DNA from: DASZUK01 sp963745595
GTDB taxonomy: Bacteria; Actinomycetota; Acidimicrobiia; Acidimicrobiales; RAAP-2
Assembly: GCA_963745595.1 (NCBI GenBank)
Contig: CAVUYB010000009.1
Location: forward strand, 69,020 to 133,019
DNA: 64,000 nucleotides
Direction of reading: 5' to 3'
The notes under the pieces were generated by a model that saw only the letters and a program-made list of their open reading frames with translations, was not told the DNA's origin and did not search any database. The position numbers and the translations under genes are program-made. Of the stretch, positions 27,301 through 36,271 are shown piece after piece; position 1 is the stretch's first letter; every line of letters starts with the position of its first letter.

Positions 27301-27320
27301 CCGGGTACGGTAACTCGATC
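27301..27320. promoter_or_regulatory. Bidirectional promoter between cysS and valS with one shared -10
   Basis: The whole gap between the two start codons is 20 bp. TACGGTA at 27306-27312 reads as -10 TACGGT on plus, 9 nt before the valS ATG, and TACCGT on minus, 6 nt before the cysS GTG. No ribosome-binding site is visible on either side, so both messages are probably leaderless. Confidence 0.65.
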
Positions 27321-29989
27321 ATGAGCCCAGCCGCCCCCGACCCGGACGCCGCCCGGCGCGCGGCGCGACCGCCGACGGTCCCCGACCGGCCGGCGCTCGA
27401 CGGGCTGGAGGCCAAGTGGGCGGCGGCGTGGGCGGCCGACGGCACGTACCGGTTCGACCGCACGGTCGGGCGCGAGGACGTCTACTCGATCGACACGCCG
27501 CCGCCGACGGTGTCCGGCTCGCTGCACATCGGGCACGTCTTCTCGTACACCCACACCGACACGGTCGCCCGCTACCAGCGGATGCGGGGCAAGGAGGTCT
27601 TCTACCCGATGGGGTGGGACGACAACGGCCTCCCGACCGAGCGCCGGGTGCAGAACTACTTCGGCGTCCGCTGCGACCCGTCGCTCCCGTACGACCCGTC
27701 GTTCGAGCCGCCGCCGGCGCCGCCGAAGGACCCGGTCGCGGTCTCGCGGCCGAACTTCGTCGCGCTCTGCGAGCGGCTGACGGTCGAGGACGAGAAGGCG
27801 TTCGAGGAGCTCTGGCGGACGCTCGGGCTCTCGGTCGACTGGGAGCTGACGTACACGACCATCGACGAGCGGTCCCGGCGGGCCTCGCAGCGGAGCTTCC
27901 TCCACCTGCTCGCGGCCGGCGAGGTCTACCAGCACGAGGCGCCGACGCTGTGGGACGTCGACTTCCGGACGGCGGTCTCCCAGGCCGAGCTGGAGGACCG
28001 CGAGCGGCCCGGCGCCTACCACCGACTGCGCTTCCCCCGCCGACCCCGGCGCCGCTGGCGGGGCTCCCGACGGCCGGCGCGCCACCGGACGATGGCGACG
28101 CGTCGAGATCGAGACGACCCGGCCGGAGCTGCTCCCGGCGTGCGTCGCGCTCGTCGCCCACCCCGACGACGCCCGCTACCGGCCGCTGTTCGGCACCGAG
28201 GTCGTCACGCCGCTCTTCGGCGTCCGGGTGCCGGTCGTCGCCCACGAGCTCGCCGACCCGGAGAAGGGGTCCGGCATCGCCATGGTCTGCACGTTCGGCG
28301 ACACGACCGACGTCATCTGGTGGCGAGAGCTCGACCTGCCGACGCGGACGCTGGTCGGCCGGGACGGCCGGCTCGAGCCGGTGGCGTGGGGCGAGCCGGG
28401 GTGGGAGTCGCAGGACCCGGCGGCCGCCGACCGCGGCCTACGGCGAGCTGGTCGGGAAGACGGTCAAGCAGGCGCAGGCCCGGATCGTCGAGCTGCTCGT
28501 CGGCGCGGGGGCGCTCGTCGGCGAGCCCCGGCCGATCACCCACCCGGTGAAGTTCTTCGAGAAGGGCGAGCGACCGCTCGAGATCGTCTCGTCGCGCCAG
28601 TGGTTCGTCCGGACGCTGCCGCTACGCGACACGCTGCTCGCCCGGGGCGACGAGCTCGGCTGGCACCCGCCGTACATGGCGCACCGCTACCGGGCGTGGG
28701 TCGAGGGGCTCAGCAGCGACTGGAACATCAGCCGCCAGCGGTTCTTCGGCGTCCCGTTCCCGGTCTGGTACCCGGTCGCCGACGACGGCGCAGTCGACCA
28801 CGACCGCCCGCTGCTGCCCGGCGAGGACCGGCTGCCGGTCGACCCGTCGACGGACGTCCCGGACGGCTTCTCCGAGGACCAACGGGGCCAGCCGGGCGGG
28901 TTCGTCGGCGACCCCGACGTCATGGACACGTGGGCGACGTCGTCGCTCACGCCGCTGATCGCCGGCCGCTGGGCGGACGACCCGGACCTCTTCGGCCGGG
29001 TCTTCCCGATGGACCTGCGGCCGCAGGCCCACGACATCATCCGCACGTGGCTGTTCTCGACCGTCGTCCGCTCGCAGCTCGAGCTCGGCGTGCTGCCGTG
29101 GGCCAACGTGGCGATCTCGGGGTGGGTGCTCGACCCGGACCGCAAGAAGATGTCGAAGTCGAAGGGGAACGTCGTCACGCCGATGCCGTCGATCGAGCAG
29201 CACGGTGCCGACGCCGTGCGGTACTGGGCGGCCAGCGGCCGACCCGGCACGGACACCGCGGTCGACGACGGCCAGATGAAGGTCGGCCGGCGGCTGGCCA
29301 TCAAGATCCTGAACGCGTCGAAGTTCGTGCTGGGGCGGCTGGGCGACGGGCCGGCGCCCGGGCCCGACGCGGTCACCGCCCCGATCGACCAGGACCTGCT
29401 CTCCCGGCTCGCCGCGGTCGTCGCCCGGACGACCGCGGCGTTCGACGACTACGACTACACGAAGGCGCTCGAGGAGACCGAGACGTTCTTCTGGTCGTTC
29501 TGCGACGACTACGTCGAGCTGGTCAAGAGCCGGGCCTACGGCGACCCCGCCGACCCGGCCACGGCCTCGGCCCGCGGCGCGCTCGCCATCGCCCTGTCCG
29601 TCCAGCTCCGACTGTTCGCCCCGTTCCTGCCGTTCGTCACCGAGGAGGTCTGGCACTGGTGGCAGACCGGCTCGGTGCACCGAGCGAGCTGGCCGACCGC
29701 GACCGAGATCGAGCCCGCGCTGGCCGGACGGGCCGCCGAGCTGGGCTCGTCGGAGACGCTGGACCTGGCGGCCGAGGTGCTCGGCGCGGTCCGTCGTCAG
29801 AAGACGACGGAGAAACGGTCGATGCGGGCCGGGGTGGCCCGCCTGACCGTTGTCGACACGAAGGGTCGGCTTACGATGCTCCGTGAGGCCGAGCAAGACC
29901 TGCGGGACGCCGGCTCCGTCGCCGAGCTCGTGCTCACCGAAGGTCCCGAGCCGTCCGTGACCGTCGAACTGGCCCCCGAGGAGGCGTGA
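27321..29989 (+). CDS. valS: Valyl-tRNA synthetase (two +1 frame breaks)
   Basis: Charges tRNA-Val. HIGH motif in VSGSLHIGHVFSYTHTDT, KMSKS in DRKKMSKSKGNVV, and editing-domain residues VEIETTRPELLPACVALV after the first break. The class I core signature GWDDNGLPTERRVQNYFGV is diagnostic for actinobacterial ValRS. Extra bases at a C-run near 28029-28033 and near 28435 shift the frame; repaired length is 888 residues. The stop overlaps the VOC start (TGATG). Divergent from cysS. Confidence 0.93.
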
Positions 29990-30447
29990 TGCCCGTCCAA
30001 GAGCTCGGCCACCTGGTCCTCTACGTCCGCGACGTCCAGCGGTCGGCGGCCTTCTACCGCGACGTCCTCGGTTGGCGGCAGATCATCCCCGAGCCGGGCG
30101 AGACGCCGGCGGGGATCGCCGCGTTCTCCGGCGGCCGGACCCACCACGAGCTGCTGCTGATCGAGGTCGGCCCGGACGCCCAGGCGATCCCGGACGGTCG
30201 CCGGGTCGGCCTCTACCACTTCGGTCTCAAGGTCGGTGACTCCGACGACGACCTGCGGGCCGCCCTCCGGCAGGTCGAGGCGGCCGGGGTCCCCGTGCTC
30301 GGCGCGTCCGACCATCTCGTCACCCACAGCCTCTACATCGCCGACCCCGACGGCAACGAGATCGAGCTCTACGTCGACGTCCCCGGCGTCGACTGGCACG
30401 CCGATCCGAGCCTCGTCGCCGCCCCGATCCGGCCCCTCCGCCTCTGA
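29989..30447 (+). CDS. VOC-superfamily (glyoxalase/dioxygenase-like) protein
   Basis: A 152-residue protein of two beta-alpha-beta-beta-beta modules. Metal-ligand candidates are His in ELGHLVLYVRD, His in GLYHFGLKVGD and Glu in DGNEIELYVD, the His/His/Glu pattern of extradiol dioxygenases and glyoxalases. The ATG overlaps the valS stop codon, so it is coupled to valS, though no functional link is evident. Substrate not assignable. Confidence 0.8.
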   Translation: MPVQELGHLVLYVRDVQRSAAFYRDVLGWRQIIPEPGETPAGIAAFSGGRTHHELLLIEVGPDAQAIPDGRRVGLYHFGLKVGDSDDDLRAALRQVEAAGVPVLGASDHLVTHSLYIADPDGNEIELYVDVPGVDWHADPSLVAAPIRPLRL

Positions 30448-30655
30448 GCCGGCCGGGCTCGCTGGCCCGCGGCGCGATCGAGGCCCGACGCCGGCGTAGG
30501 CGATGGGGCGTCGGCGATGGTTTGAACGGCCGGCCGGCCGGGCACATATGCCGACGTCAGGTGGTCACACCGGAGTTGCGGCGTGGCGGGCCGCCCGTAA
30601 GCTGGGACACCGGTGTCGTCGCGAGACCGGTTCGGGCCAAGAGGGATCGGATTGG

Positions 30656-31039
30656 GTGGCTGAGAAGAAACGGTTGGTCGGCGACGCGAACAGCATCCGC
30701 GACGCCCGCGCCATGGTGAGGACGATCATGTCGGACCAGGCCGCGGAGGTCCGCGACATCGCGGTCCTCCTGACCGACGAGCTGGTGACCAACGCGGTCG
30801 TCCACGGCGGCGGACGGTTCGAGCTCAACGCCGAGCTCGGCCTCCGGGCGCTGCGGGTCGTCGTGTCGGACCTCAGTCCGGCGACGCCCCGGGTGCTGAC
30901 GCCGAGCGCCGACCGGGAGCACGGGCGGGGAATGGCCATCGTCGCCTCCCTGGCCTCCGCCTGGGGATCGGACGTCGGCGAAAGCGGGAAGGAGGTCTGG
31001 TTCTCACTGGACCTGACCCCGGACCGCTCGCCAGAGTGA
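30656..31039 (+). CDS. ATP-binding anti-sigma kinase (HATPase_c)
   Basis: A 127-residue GHKL ATPase of the RsbW/SpoIIAB-like group. N-box LLTDELVTNAVVHGG, with Glu-x-x-x-Asn; G1-like REHGRGMAIVASLASAWG. These proteins bind a sigma factor or phosphorylate a STAS antagonist. GTG 30656 has AGAGGG about 10 nt upstream. The next genes are a STAS protein, an RsbW-like protein and a SigB/SigF-type sigma factor, so it belongs to a partner-switching unit. The 208 bp upstream hold no gene that I can see. Confidence 0.85.
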   Translation: MAEKKRLVGDANSIRDARAMVRTIMSDQAAEVRDIAVLLTDELVTNAVVHGGGRFELNAELGLRALRVVVSDLSPATPRVLTPSADREHGRGMAIVASLASAWGSDVGESGKEVWFSLDLTPDRSPE

Positions 31040-31091
31040 TCGACAGAACCGGGGCCGGCGAACCGCGCCCCATCGAGAGGAGCGGGACGAC

Positions 31092-31439
31092 ATGGACCAG
31101 ACCTTCGAGATCACCGAGGACGAGGCCGGGGGCCTCCCCGTCGTGTCGGTGGCCGGGGAGATCGACGTGGCCACGGCACCGCAGCTCCGCGACCGACTCC
31201 AGGCCCAGGTGGCGGCGGGCAACGCCACGATCGGCGTCAACCTGCTCGACGTCACCTTCCTCGACTCGACCGCGCTCGGCGTGCTCGTCGGCGCGCTCAA
31301 GCGGTGCCGGGAGGCCGGCGGCGACCTCCGCCTGGTGATGGCCGAACCGCGCATCCTGAAGGTCTTCGAGATCACTGGCCTGACCGGTGTCTTCCCGATC
31401 TACGCCACCGTCGACGAGGCTCGCGAGGGGGGGCGATGA
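31092..31439 (+). CDS. Anti-sigma-factor antagonist (STAS domain)
   Basis: A 115-residue STAS protein. VVSVAGEIDVATAPQLRDRL is the first half, and NLLDVTFLDSTALGVLVGAL contains the conserved phospho-acceptor Ser59 in L-D-S-T. In its unphosphorylated form such a protein sequesters the anti-sigma kinase and frees the sigma factor. GAGAGGAGCG precedes the ATG. Its stop overlaps the next start (ATGA), so the STAS protein and its kinase are coupled. Confidence 0.9.
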   Translation: MDQTFEITEDEAGGLPVVSVAGEIDVATAPQLRDRLQAQVAAGNATIGVNLLDVTFLDSTALGVLVGALKRCREAGGDLRLVMAEPRILKVFEITGLTGVFPIYATVDEAREGGR

Positions 31440-31915
31440 CGACCGACGGTCGTCCGAGCGCGCCGGGTGATGCCGGTGGTGACGGTGGCGACCTCGTGGA
31501 GCTGTCGATCCCCGTCCAGGCCGACCTCGTCGTCCTGGCCCGCCTGACCGCGGCCACCGTCGCCTCCCGGGCCGGCTTCGGCGTCGAGGAGATCGAGGAC
31601 CTCCGCCTGGCGGTCGAAGAGCTCTGCCTGTCCCTCGTCGGCCCGGACGACGACGGGCGGTTGCGCTTCGCCTACCAGCAGACCAACGATGCCGTCACCA
31701 TCACCTGCACCTTCGAACCAGAGGGGGCGGGCGGACCTGAGGGCGCCGGCGAGCCGGGGGTCGCCGGCGAGCCAGAAGGCGCCGGCGCCACCCGGCCCGA
31801 GGACGAGCTGTCCCTCCGCATCCTGGACGCCCTCGTCGACGAGCACGGGCGCGACGGTGACGGCCGCGGTGCGACGGCCTGGCTGCGTAAGCGCCGGGCG
31901 CTGCTGTCGATCTGA
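31436..31915 (+). CDS. RsbW/UsfX-like anti-sigma regulator
   Basis: A 159-residue protein. VELSIPVQADLVVLARLTA and EEIEDLRLAVEELCLSLVG match the N-terminal and N-box regions of actinobacterial RsbW proteins, in which the canonical N-box Asn is often absent, as here. A low-complexity insert of E-P-E-G-A-G hexapeptides separates this from ELSLRILDALVDEHG. By position it is the anti-sigma partner of the sigma factor 13 nt downstream. Confidence 0.8.
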   Translation: MTTDGRPSAPGDAGGDGGDLVELSIPVQADLVVLARLTAATVASRAGFGVEEIEDLRLAVEELCLSLVGPDDDGRLRFAYQQTNDAVTITCTFEPEGAGGPEGAGEPGVAGEPEGAGATRPEDELSLRILDALVDEHGRDGDGRGATAWLRKRRALLSI

Positions 31916-31928
31916 CGGCGTGGATCTG

Positions 31929-32675
31929 ATGACGGAAGCCAGCCGACCGGCGCAGGCGACGAAGGAGAAGTTCGCCGAGTTCGCCGTCACCCGGGACCCA
32001 GCCCTTCGCGACGACCTGGTGACCGCCCACCTCGGCCTGGCCCACCAGCTGGCCCGGCGGTTCCTGAACCGCGGCGAGCCCTACGACGACCTCGTGCAGG
32101 TGGCGTCGATGGCCATCGTGAAGTCCGTCGACCGCTTCGACCCGGACCGCGGCGTCGAGTTCAGCACGTTCGCCACCCGGACCGTCCTCGGCGAGCTGAA
32201 GCGGCACTTCCGGGACAAGGGATGGGCGGTGCGGGCGCCGCGGCGGATCCAGGAGCTCTATCTCGAGCTCGGGCAGGCGGTGGGCACGCTGTCCCAGGAG
32301 CTCGGCCGTTCGCCCACCGTGGCCGAGCTGGCCACGGCGACCGGCGCGACCGAGGAGTCCGTCCTCGAAGCCCTCGAAGCCGGCCAGGGCTACCGGTCGG
32401 CGTCGATCGACGCGCCGGACCGCCAGGAGGAGACGCTGGCCGAGCGGATCGGCGGCGAGGACGCCACGTTCGACAACGTCGACGACCGGTCGGTGCTCGC
32501 GCCGGCCCTCGCCCGCCTGGCCCCGCGGGAACAGACCATCATCCAGCTGCGGTTCGTCGACGGCCTCACCCAGTCCGAGATCGCCACCCGCATCGGCGTC
32601 AGCCAGATGCACGTCTCGCGGCTGCTGGCCGCCAGCCTGGAGCGGCTGCGCCGGGAGGTCGCCGAGGGGCCCTGA
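31929..32675 (+). CDS. SigB/SigF-type RNA polymerase sigma factor
   Basis: A 248-residue group 3 sigma factor. Region 2: LVTAHLGLAHQLARRFLNRG, DDLVQVASMAIVKSVDRFDP and GVEFSTFATRTVLGELKRHF; region 3: QELGRSPTVAELATATG; region 4: LAPREQTIIQLRFVDGLTQ and SEIATRIGVSQMHVSRLL. Homologues direct general-stress or developmental regulons and are controlled by the partner-switching proteins encoded just upstream. ATG 31929 is used; an in-frame GTG at 31920 is possible. Confidence 0.93.
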   Translation: MTEASRPAQATKEKFAEFAVTRDPALRDDLVTAHLGLAHQLARRFLNRGEPYDDLVQVASMAIVKSVDRFDPDRGVEFSTFATRTVLGELKRHFRDKGWAVRAPRRIQELYLELGQAVGTLSQELGRSPTVAELATATGATEESVLEALEAGQGYRSASIDAPDRQEETLAERIGGEDATFDNVDDRSVLAPALARLAPREQTIIQLRFVDGLTQSEIATRIGVSQMHVSRLLAASLERLRREVAEGP

Positions 32676-32687
32676 GATCCGTCGGCC

Positions 32688-33647
32688 TCAGCCGGCGGCC
32701 AGTGCCTTCCAGAGCGCCCGGTAGCTCGGGTACGTGAGCCCCTCGGTCACGTAGCCGGCCCGCACCAGCTCGGCGTGGAACCGAGGCAGGTTCCGCCACG
32801 GGACCCCCATGTCGACGTGGTGGGCCAGGTGCCAGCCAGTGTTGTAGGGGACCAGCCAGAGCCGGGCCGGCCAGGTCTGCCGGACGTTGTGGGTCGTCAC
32901 CCGGCGGTCCGACCCGGCCTGCAAGCCGCCGTGCTCGGCGATCGAGCGGAGGCGGTTGAGCACCCGCCACTGCGTCATCCACGGCAGCCACCACAAGAGC
33001 GGGTAGATCCACCAACGCCCGGTGGCCAGCCACGAGGCGGCCCACAGGACGACCTGGACGCCGAGGATCGACAGGGCGACGCGGCGCGACGACCGGGGAC
33101 GGACGGCGCGAAGGAGCGGGACGAAGTTCTTCCACCCGGAGACGCCGAGCGCATCGCGGACCAGGCGGCGGCGCAACGTCGCCCGGTCGCAGGGATAGCC
33201 GCCGTAGAAGGCCAGGTCCGGATCGTCCGGCCCGAACTCGGCCCGGTGGTGGGCGAAGTGGCCGCGCCGGTAGAGGCCGATCGGGATGAACGCCGGGTAG
33301 GCGATCAGCCACGTCCCGACCCAGTCGTTGACCCGCTTGTTCGTGAACAGCAGCTTGTGCGCGGCTTCGTGCATCAAGATGGCGAACCGCACGTAGAGCG
33401 GTCCCATCGCCACGAACGCGGCGGCGTAGAGAAACGGGTTGTCGACCCAGACCGCGACGCCGACGACCGCCACGACCCACGCCCACAGCCCGGCGACCGA
33501 GAGGGCGTTCCGCCGGTCGTCGATACGCCGCAGGTCGCGCCGGACGTCCGGCCCGCCCATGCCGTTGGCCAGCAGTCGGTCGGTCGGCAGCACGTCCGGT
33601 CGAGCCGACGGCACCGTCACCATCGTCGATGACATCGTCGACACCAT
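32688..33647 (-). CDS. Membrane fatty-acid desaturase / hydroxylase-type protein
   Basis: A 319-residue di-iron membrane enzyme. The three histidine boxes are HEAAH (93-97), HFAHH (130-134) and HLAHH (about 273-277), between hydrophobic segments such as AWVVAVVGVAVWV. It probably introduces a double bond or hydroxyl into an acyl chain or carotenoid. The start has AGGAG and four in-frame Met codons nearby; the distal ATG is used. It diverges from a PaaX-like regulator across 26 bp. Confidence 0.85.
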   Translation of the reverse strand: MVSTMSSTMVTVPSARPDVLPTDRLLANGMGGPDVRRDLRRIDDRRNALSVAGLWAWVVAVVGVAVWVDNPFLYAAAFVAMGPLYVRFAILMHEAAHKLLFTNKRVNDWVGTWLIAYPAFIPIGLYRRGHFAHHRAEFGPDDPDLAFYGGYPCDRATLRRRLVRDALGVSGWKNFVPLLRAVRPRSSRRVALSILGVQVVLWAASWLATGRWWIYPLLWWLPWMTQWRVLNRLRSIAEHGGLQAGSDRRVTTHNVRQTWPARLWLVPYNTGWHLAHHVDMGVPWRNLPRFHAELVRAGYVTEGLTYPSYRALWKALAAG

Positions 33648-33673
33648 GCTCCTATATTACACTTATTCATCAG
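33648..33673. promoter_or_regulatory. Overlapping divergent promoters, desaturase and PaaX-like gene
   Basis: Only 26 bp separate the start codons. TACACT (33658-33663, plus) lies 10 nt before the PaaX ATG; TAATAT (33659-33654, minus) lies 6 nt before the desaturase ATG. The two -10 hexamers overlap by two bases, so simultaneous use by RNA polymerase is unlikely. Confidence 0.55.
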
Positions 33674-34468
33674 ATGGCTCAATACCGTAATGACCCGCTC
33701 ACCGCCCGGTCCGTCCTGGCCAGCGCCTTGCTCGGCAGCGAGCCGCCGGAGCTCCCGGTCGCGCACCTGCTGCACCTCGTCGGCCTCTTCGGGATCAACG
33801 AGAACCGGGCCCGGGTGGCCCTGAGCCGGATGGTGGCGTCCGGAGAGGCGACGACCGCCGGCCCCGGCCGCTACCGGCTGGCCGGACACCTCCTCGACCG
33901 GCAGTCCCGCCAGATCGCCAGCCGGGCCGGGCACACCCGACCGTGGACCGGCGACTGGTCGCTCGTCGTCGTCACGACCAGCGGCAGCTCGGCGGAGGTC
34001 CGGGCCCGACGGCGGCAGGCGTTCGCGTTCGCCCGGCTCGGCGAACTGCGCGACGGCACGTGGCTGCGGCCGGACAACGTCGACGTCGCGCTGCCCGACG
34101 ACGTGGTCGGCGACGTCCTCCGCATGACCGGCCGCTTGCCGGACGGCCGGTCGCCGGATGGCCGCCTGCTGGATGGCCGCCTGCCGGACGACCGGGAACT
34201 GGCCCACCGCCTCTGGGACCTCGACGGCTGGGCCCGCCGGGCCGACGCATTGGCCGCCGGGCTGGCCGAGCGGCCGCCGAGCGGCCGCGACGACCTGGCA
34301 CCGGGGTTCGAGCTGTCGGCGGCCGTGCTCCGCCACTTCCAGGCCGACCCCCTGCTGCCGGCCGACCTCCTGCCGCCGGGCTGGCCGGGCGACCGGCTGC
34401 GCCGGACCTACGACGACTGGGACCGCCGCTACCGGGAGGTCCTGGCCGCCTGGAGCCGCCGCCGATAG
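33674..34468 (+). CDS. PaaX-family transcriptional regulator
   Basis: A 264-residue regulator: N-terminal winged helix (HLLHLVGLFGINENRARVAL, then SRMVASGEATTAGPGRYRLA) followed by the PaaX core (RPWTGDWSLVVVTT, ARLGELRDGTWLRPDNVDV) and a C-terminal helical domain. PaaX-type proteins repress phenylacetyl-CoA or other catabolic genes; here the divergent desaturase is the obvious target. Four 15-bp repeats (34133-34192) insert R-L-P-D-G pentapeptides between core and C-terminal domains. Confidence 0.82.
   Translation: MAQYRNDPLTARSVLASALLGSEPPELPVAHLLHLVGLFGINENRARVALSRMVASGEATTAGPGRYRLAGHLLDRQSRQIASRAGHTRPWTGDWSLVVVTTSGSSAEVRARRRQAFAFARLGELRDGTWLRPDNVDVALPDDVVGDVLRMTGRLPDGRSPDGRLLDGRLPDDRELAHRLWDLDGWARRADALAAGLAERPPSGRDDLAPGFELSAAVLRHFQADPLLPADLLPPGWPGDRLRRTYDDWDRRYREVLAAWSRRR
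34133..34192 (+). repeat. 15-bp tandem repeat, 4 copies, inside the paaX-like gene
   Basis: Four imperfect units of CGC(C/T)TGC(C/T)GGA(C/T)GGC encode RLPDG, RSPDG, RLLDG and RLPDD. The insert sits in a linker. Confidence 0.85.
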
Positions 34469-34534
34469 CCAGATGAACGCTGGTAGCCAGGCGAAGGCTG
34501 GTAGTCAGTCGAACGCGGTGACCAGGCGAACACC
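34466..34534 (+). repeat. Short degenerate 18-bp direct repeats, intergenic
   Basis: Three or four diverging copies of TAGCCAGGCGAAGGCTGG (34466-34483, 34484-34501, 34502-34518, then a degenerate copy) lie between the paaX-like and enoyl-CoA hydratase genes. They start on the last bases of the coding region. Confidence 0.7.
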
Positions 34535-34633
34535 GCTCGCCGCGTTACCGCTACCGTGCTCGCGACCGGCTCGACGGAGGGCCGGCAACGCCCCGGACCG
34601 GCTCCGACAGAGCCGGCAGGATCAGGAGGTCCG

Positions 34634-35386
34634 ATGTTCGAGGTCGACCGACAAGGCGACGTGGCGGTGCTCCGCCTGGCCCACGGCAAGGTCAACGCCA
34701 TCGACGTCGAGCTGGCCGAAGGGCTCACCGCCGGGATCCGGGGCCTGGCGGACGACGATGTCCAGGCGGTCGTCCTCACCGGCGAGGGCCGGGCGTTCTC
34801 GGCCGGGGTCGACCTCTACCGCGTGCTCGACGGCGGCGCGACCTACGCCGATCGGTTCCTCCCGGCGCTGGTCGAGCTGTTCGACGCGTTCTTCGGCTTC
34901 TCGAAGCCCCTCGTGACGGCGGTCAACGGTGCGGCGATCGCCGGCGGATGCATCCTCACCTGTTGCGGCGATCGCCGGCTGATCAGCGATACCGGGGCCC
35001 GCGTCGGCGCACCCGAGCTGCGGGTCGGCGTCCCCTTCCCGGTCAGCCCGCTCGAGATCGTCCGCTTCGCCTGCGGCCGCCACACCGAGGAGGTCGTCTA
35101 CACCGGCCGCCTCTACGACGGGCCCGATGCCGTCCGGGTCGGCATCGCCCACGAGGCCGTGCCGGCCGGCGACCTCGTCGGGCGGGCCGTCGCCGCGGCG
35201 GCCGACCTGGCGGCGGTACCGGCCGAGCCGTTCCGCCTGGCCAAGACCCAGCTGCGCCGGCCGACGGTCGAGCGAATCGCCGCCGACGCGGCGGCGATCG
35301 ACCCCGCGGTCACGGCGATGTGGGGATCACCGGAGACGGCGGCCGTCGTGCGGGCGTACCTCGACCGCACCGTCGGCCAGCGCTGA
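34634..35386 (+). CDS. Enoyl-CoA hydratase/isomerase family protein
   Basis: A 250-residue crotonase-fold protein. Oxyanion-hole segments are VVLTGEGRAFSAGVDLYRVL and VTAVNGAAIAGGCILTCCGD. The position of the second catalytic Glu of hydratases is not clearly conserved (GAPELRVGVPFP keeps one Glu), so hydratase, isomerase or hydrolase activity are all possible. AGGAGG precedes the ATG. A terpenoid, steroid or fatty-acid role is not decidable. Confidence 0.85.
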   Translation: MFEVDRQGDVAVLRLAHGKVNAIDVELAEGLTAGIRGLADDDVQAVVLTGEGRAFSAGVDLYRVLDGGATYADRFLPALVELFDAFFGFSKPLVTAVNGAAIAGGCILTCCGDRRLISDTGARVGAPELRVGVPFPVSPLEIVRFACGRHTEEVVYTGRLYDGPDAVRVGIAHEAVPAGDLVGRAVAAAADLAAVPAEPFRLAKTQLRRPTVERIAADAAAIDPAVTAMWGSPETAAVVRAYLDRTVGQR

Positions 35387-35402
35387 CCACCGGTCCTCGG
35401 CG

Positions 35403-35837
35403 TTACCCCTCGAACTGGTCGGGGCCGGCCGAGCCGCCGGCGACCACGGTCCCCAGCCGCTCGAGGTAGTGGTCCCAGCCCTTCGTGTGGTCGTCGACCG
35501 CGTCGGCGGGCAGGCCGCGGTGGGTCAGTCGGACCAGCGTCTTCTCGCCTTCGGGGACGAGATCGATCTGCACCTCGGTGGAGCCGGCCGGGATCGGATG
35601 GTCCGGTTCGTCCCAGCCGAAGGTGAAGACGACCTTACGATCGGGGACGACCTCGACGAACGAGCCGCCCGACTGGTGCTTGTCGCCGACCTTGACCCGG
35701 TAGACGCCGCCGGGCCGCGGGTCGATCTCCGCGGTGCTCCCCATCCACTCGACGTGCTTCTCCGGCACCGTCAGGAACTCGAAGATCGTCGCCGGACTGG
35801 CGTCAACGACCACCTCCCGCACGAGCTCAGCCATCAT
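35403..35837 (-). CDS. SRPBCC-family (AHSA1-like) protein
   Basis: A 144-residue START/Bet v 1-fold protein: REVVVDASPATIFEFLTVPE, GVYRVKVGDKHQSGG, KVVFTFGWDEPDHPIPAGST, LVRLTHRGLP and a C-terminal helix GWDHYLERLGTVVAG. Such proteins form a hydrophobic cavity and are commonly paired with ArsR repressors, as here; the ATG overlaps the ArsR stop (ATGA). Ligand unknown. Confidence 0.87.
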   Translation of the reverse strand: MMAELVREVVVDASPATIFEFLTVPEKHVEWMGSTAEIDPRPGGVYRVKVGDKHQSGGSFVEVVPDRKVVFTFGWDEPDHPIPAGSTEVQIDLVPEGEKTLVRLTHRGLPADAVDDHTKGWDHYLERLGTVVAGGSAGPDQFEG

Positions 35838-36235
35838 TGCCCTCCTTTTTTCCGCTTCTTCCGCTTCTTCCGCTGCTTTTCTCCGGCGCGCGTCTTCCCG
35901 TTTCTCTCCGGTGTGGGTGACGCCGATCGTTTCGCCCGCTCAGCCGCTTCGGCCACGTCGCGCAGCCGGTCCAACCCGCTCGTCCAGAAGTCGTCGAGGA
36001 ACGTCCGGAGCTTCGCCATCTCGGCGTGATCGGCCCGGTAGAACCGGCGGACGCCGTCTCGGCGCTCGACGACCAGCCGGGCTTCTCGGAGCACGCCGAG
36101 GTGCTGCGAGATGGCCGGCCGGGTCACGTCGTCGAAGTGCGCAGCGATGTCGGACGCGGTCATCTCCCGCGACCAGACCAGCCGGAGGATCGTCCGCCGT
36201 CGCTCCTCGGCCAGGGCCTTCAGTACTGCGTCCAT
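35834..36235 (-). CDS. ArsR-family transcriptional regulator
   Basis: A 133-residue winged-helix repressor. MDAVLKALAEERRRTILRLV, then SDIAAHFDDVTRPAISQHLG and REARLVVERRDGVRRFYRAD. No metal-binding Cys is present, so it is of the non-metal class that pairs with SRPBCC proteins. ATG 36235 is chosen; earlier in-frame codons fall inside the promoter. The C-terminal tail (KKRKKRKKGGQ) is strongly basic and encoded by a 9-bp repeat. Confidence 0.9.
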   Translation of the reverse strand: MDAVLKALAEERRRTILRLVWSREMTASDIAAHFDDVTRPAISQHLGVLREARLVVERRDGVRRFYRADHAEMAKLRTFLDDFWTSGLDRLRDVAEAAERAKRSASPTPERNGKTRAGEKQRKKRKKRKKGGQ

Positions 36236-36241
36236 GGATCT

Positions 36242-36271
36242 ATTGTAAGCAGTCACTTACGTAAGTGTCAA
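36242..36271 (-). promoter_or_regulatory. Consensus promoter with palindromic operator for the ArsR-SRPBCC operon
   Basis: On the minus strand: -35 TTGACA (36271-36266), 18-bp spacer, -10 TACAAT (36247-36242), then 6 nt to the ATG. The spacer contains the perfect palindrome CACTTACGTAAGTG (36254-36267), which also touches the -35. Binding there would block polymerase, as expected for autoregulation. Confidence 0.8.

Noticed and set aside
25890..29989. cysS and valS as pseudogenes or programmed frameshift genes
   Set aside because: Several independent +1 breaks in essential genes with otherwise perfect motifs fit sequencing insertions; no slippery signals recur at the breaks.
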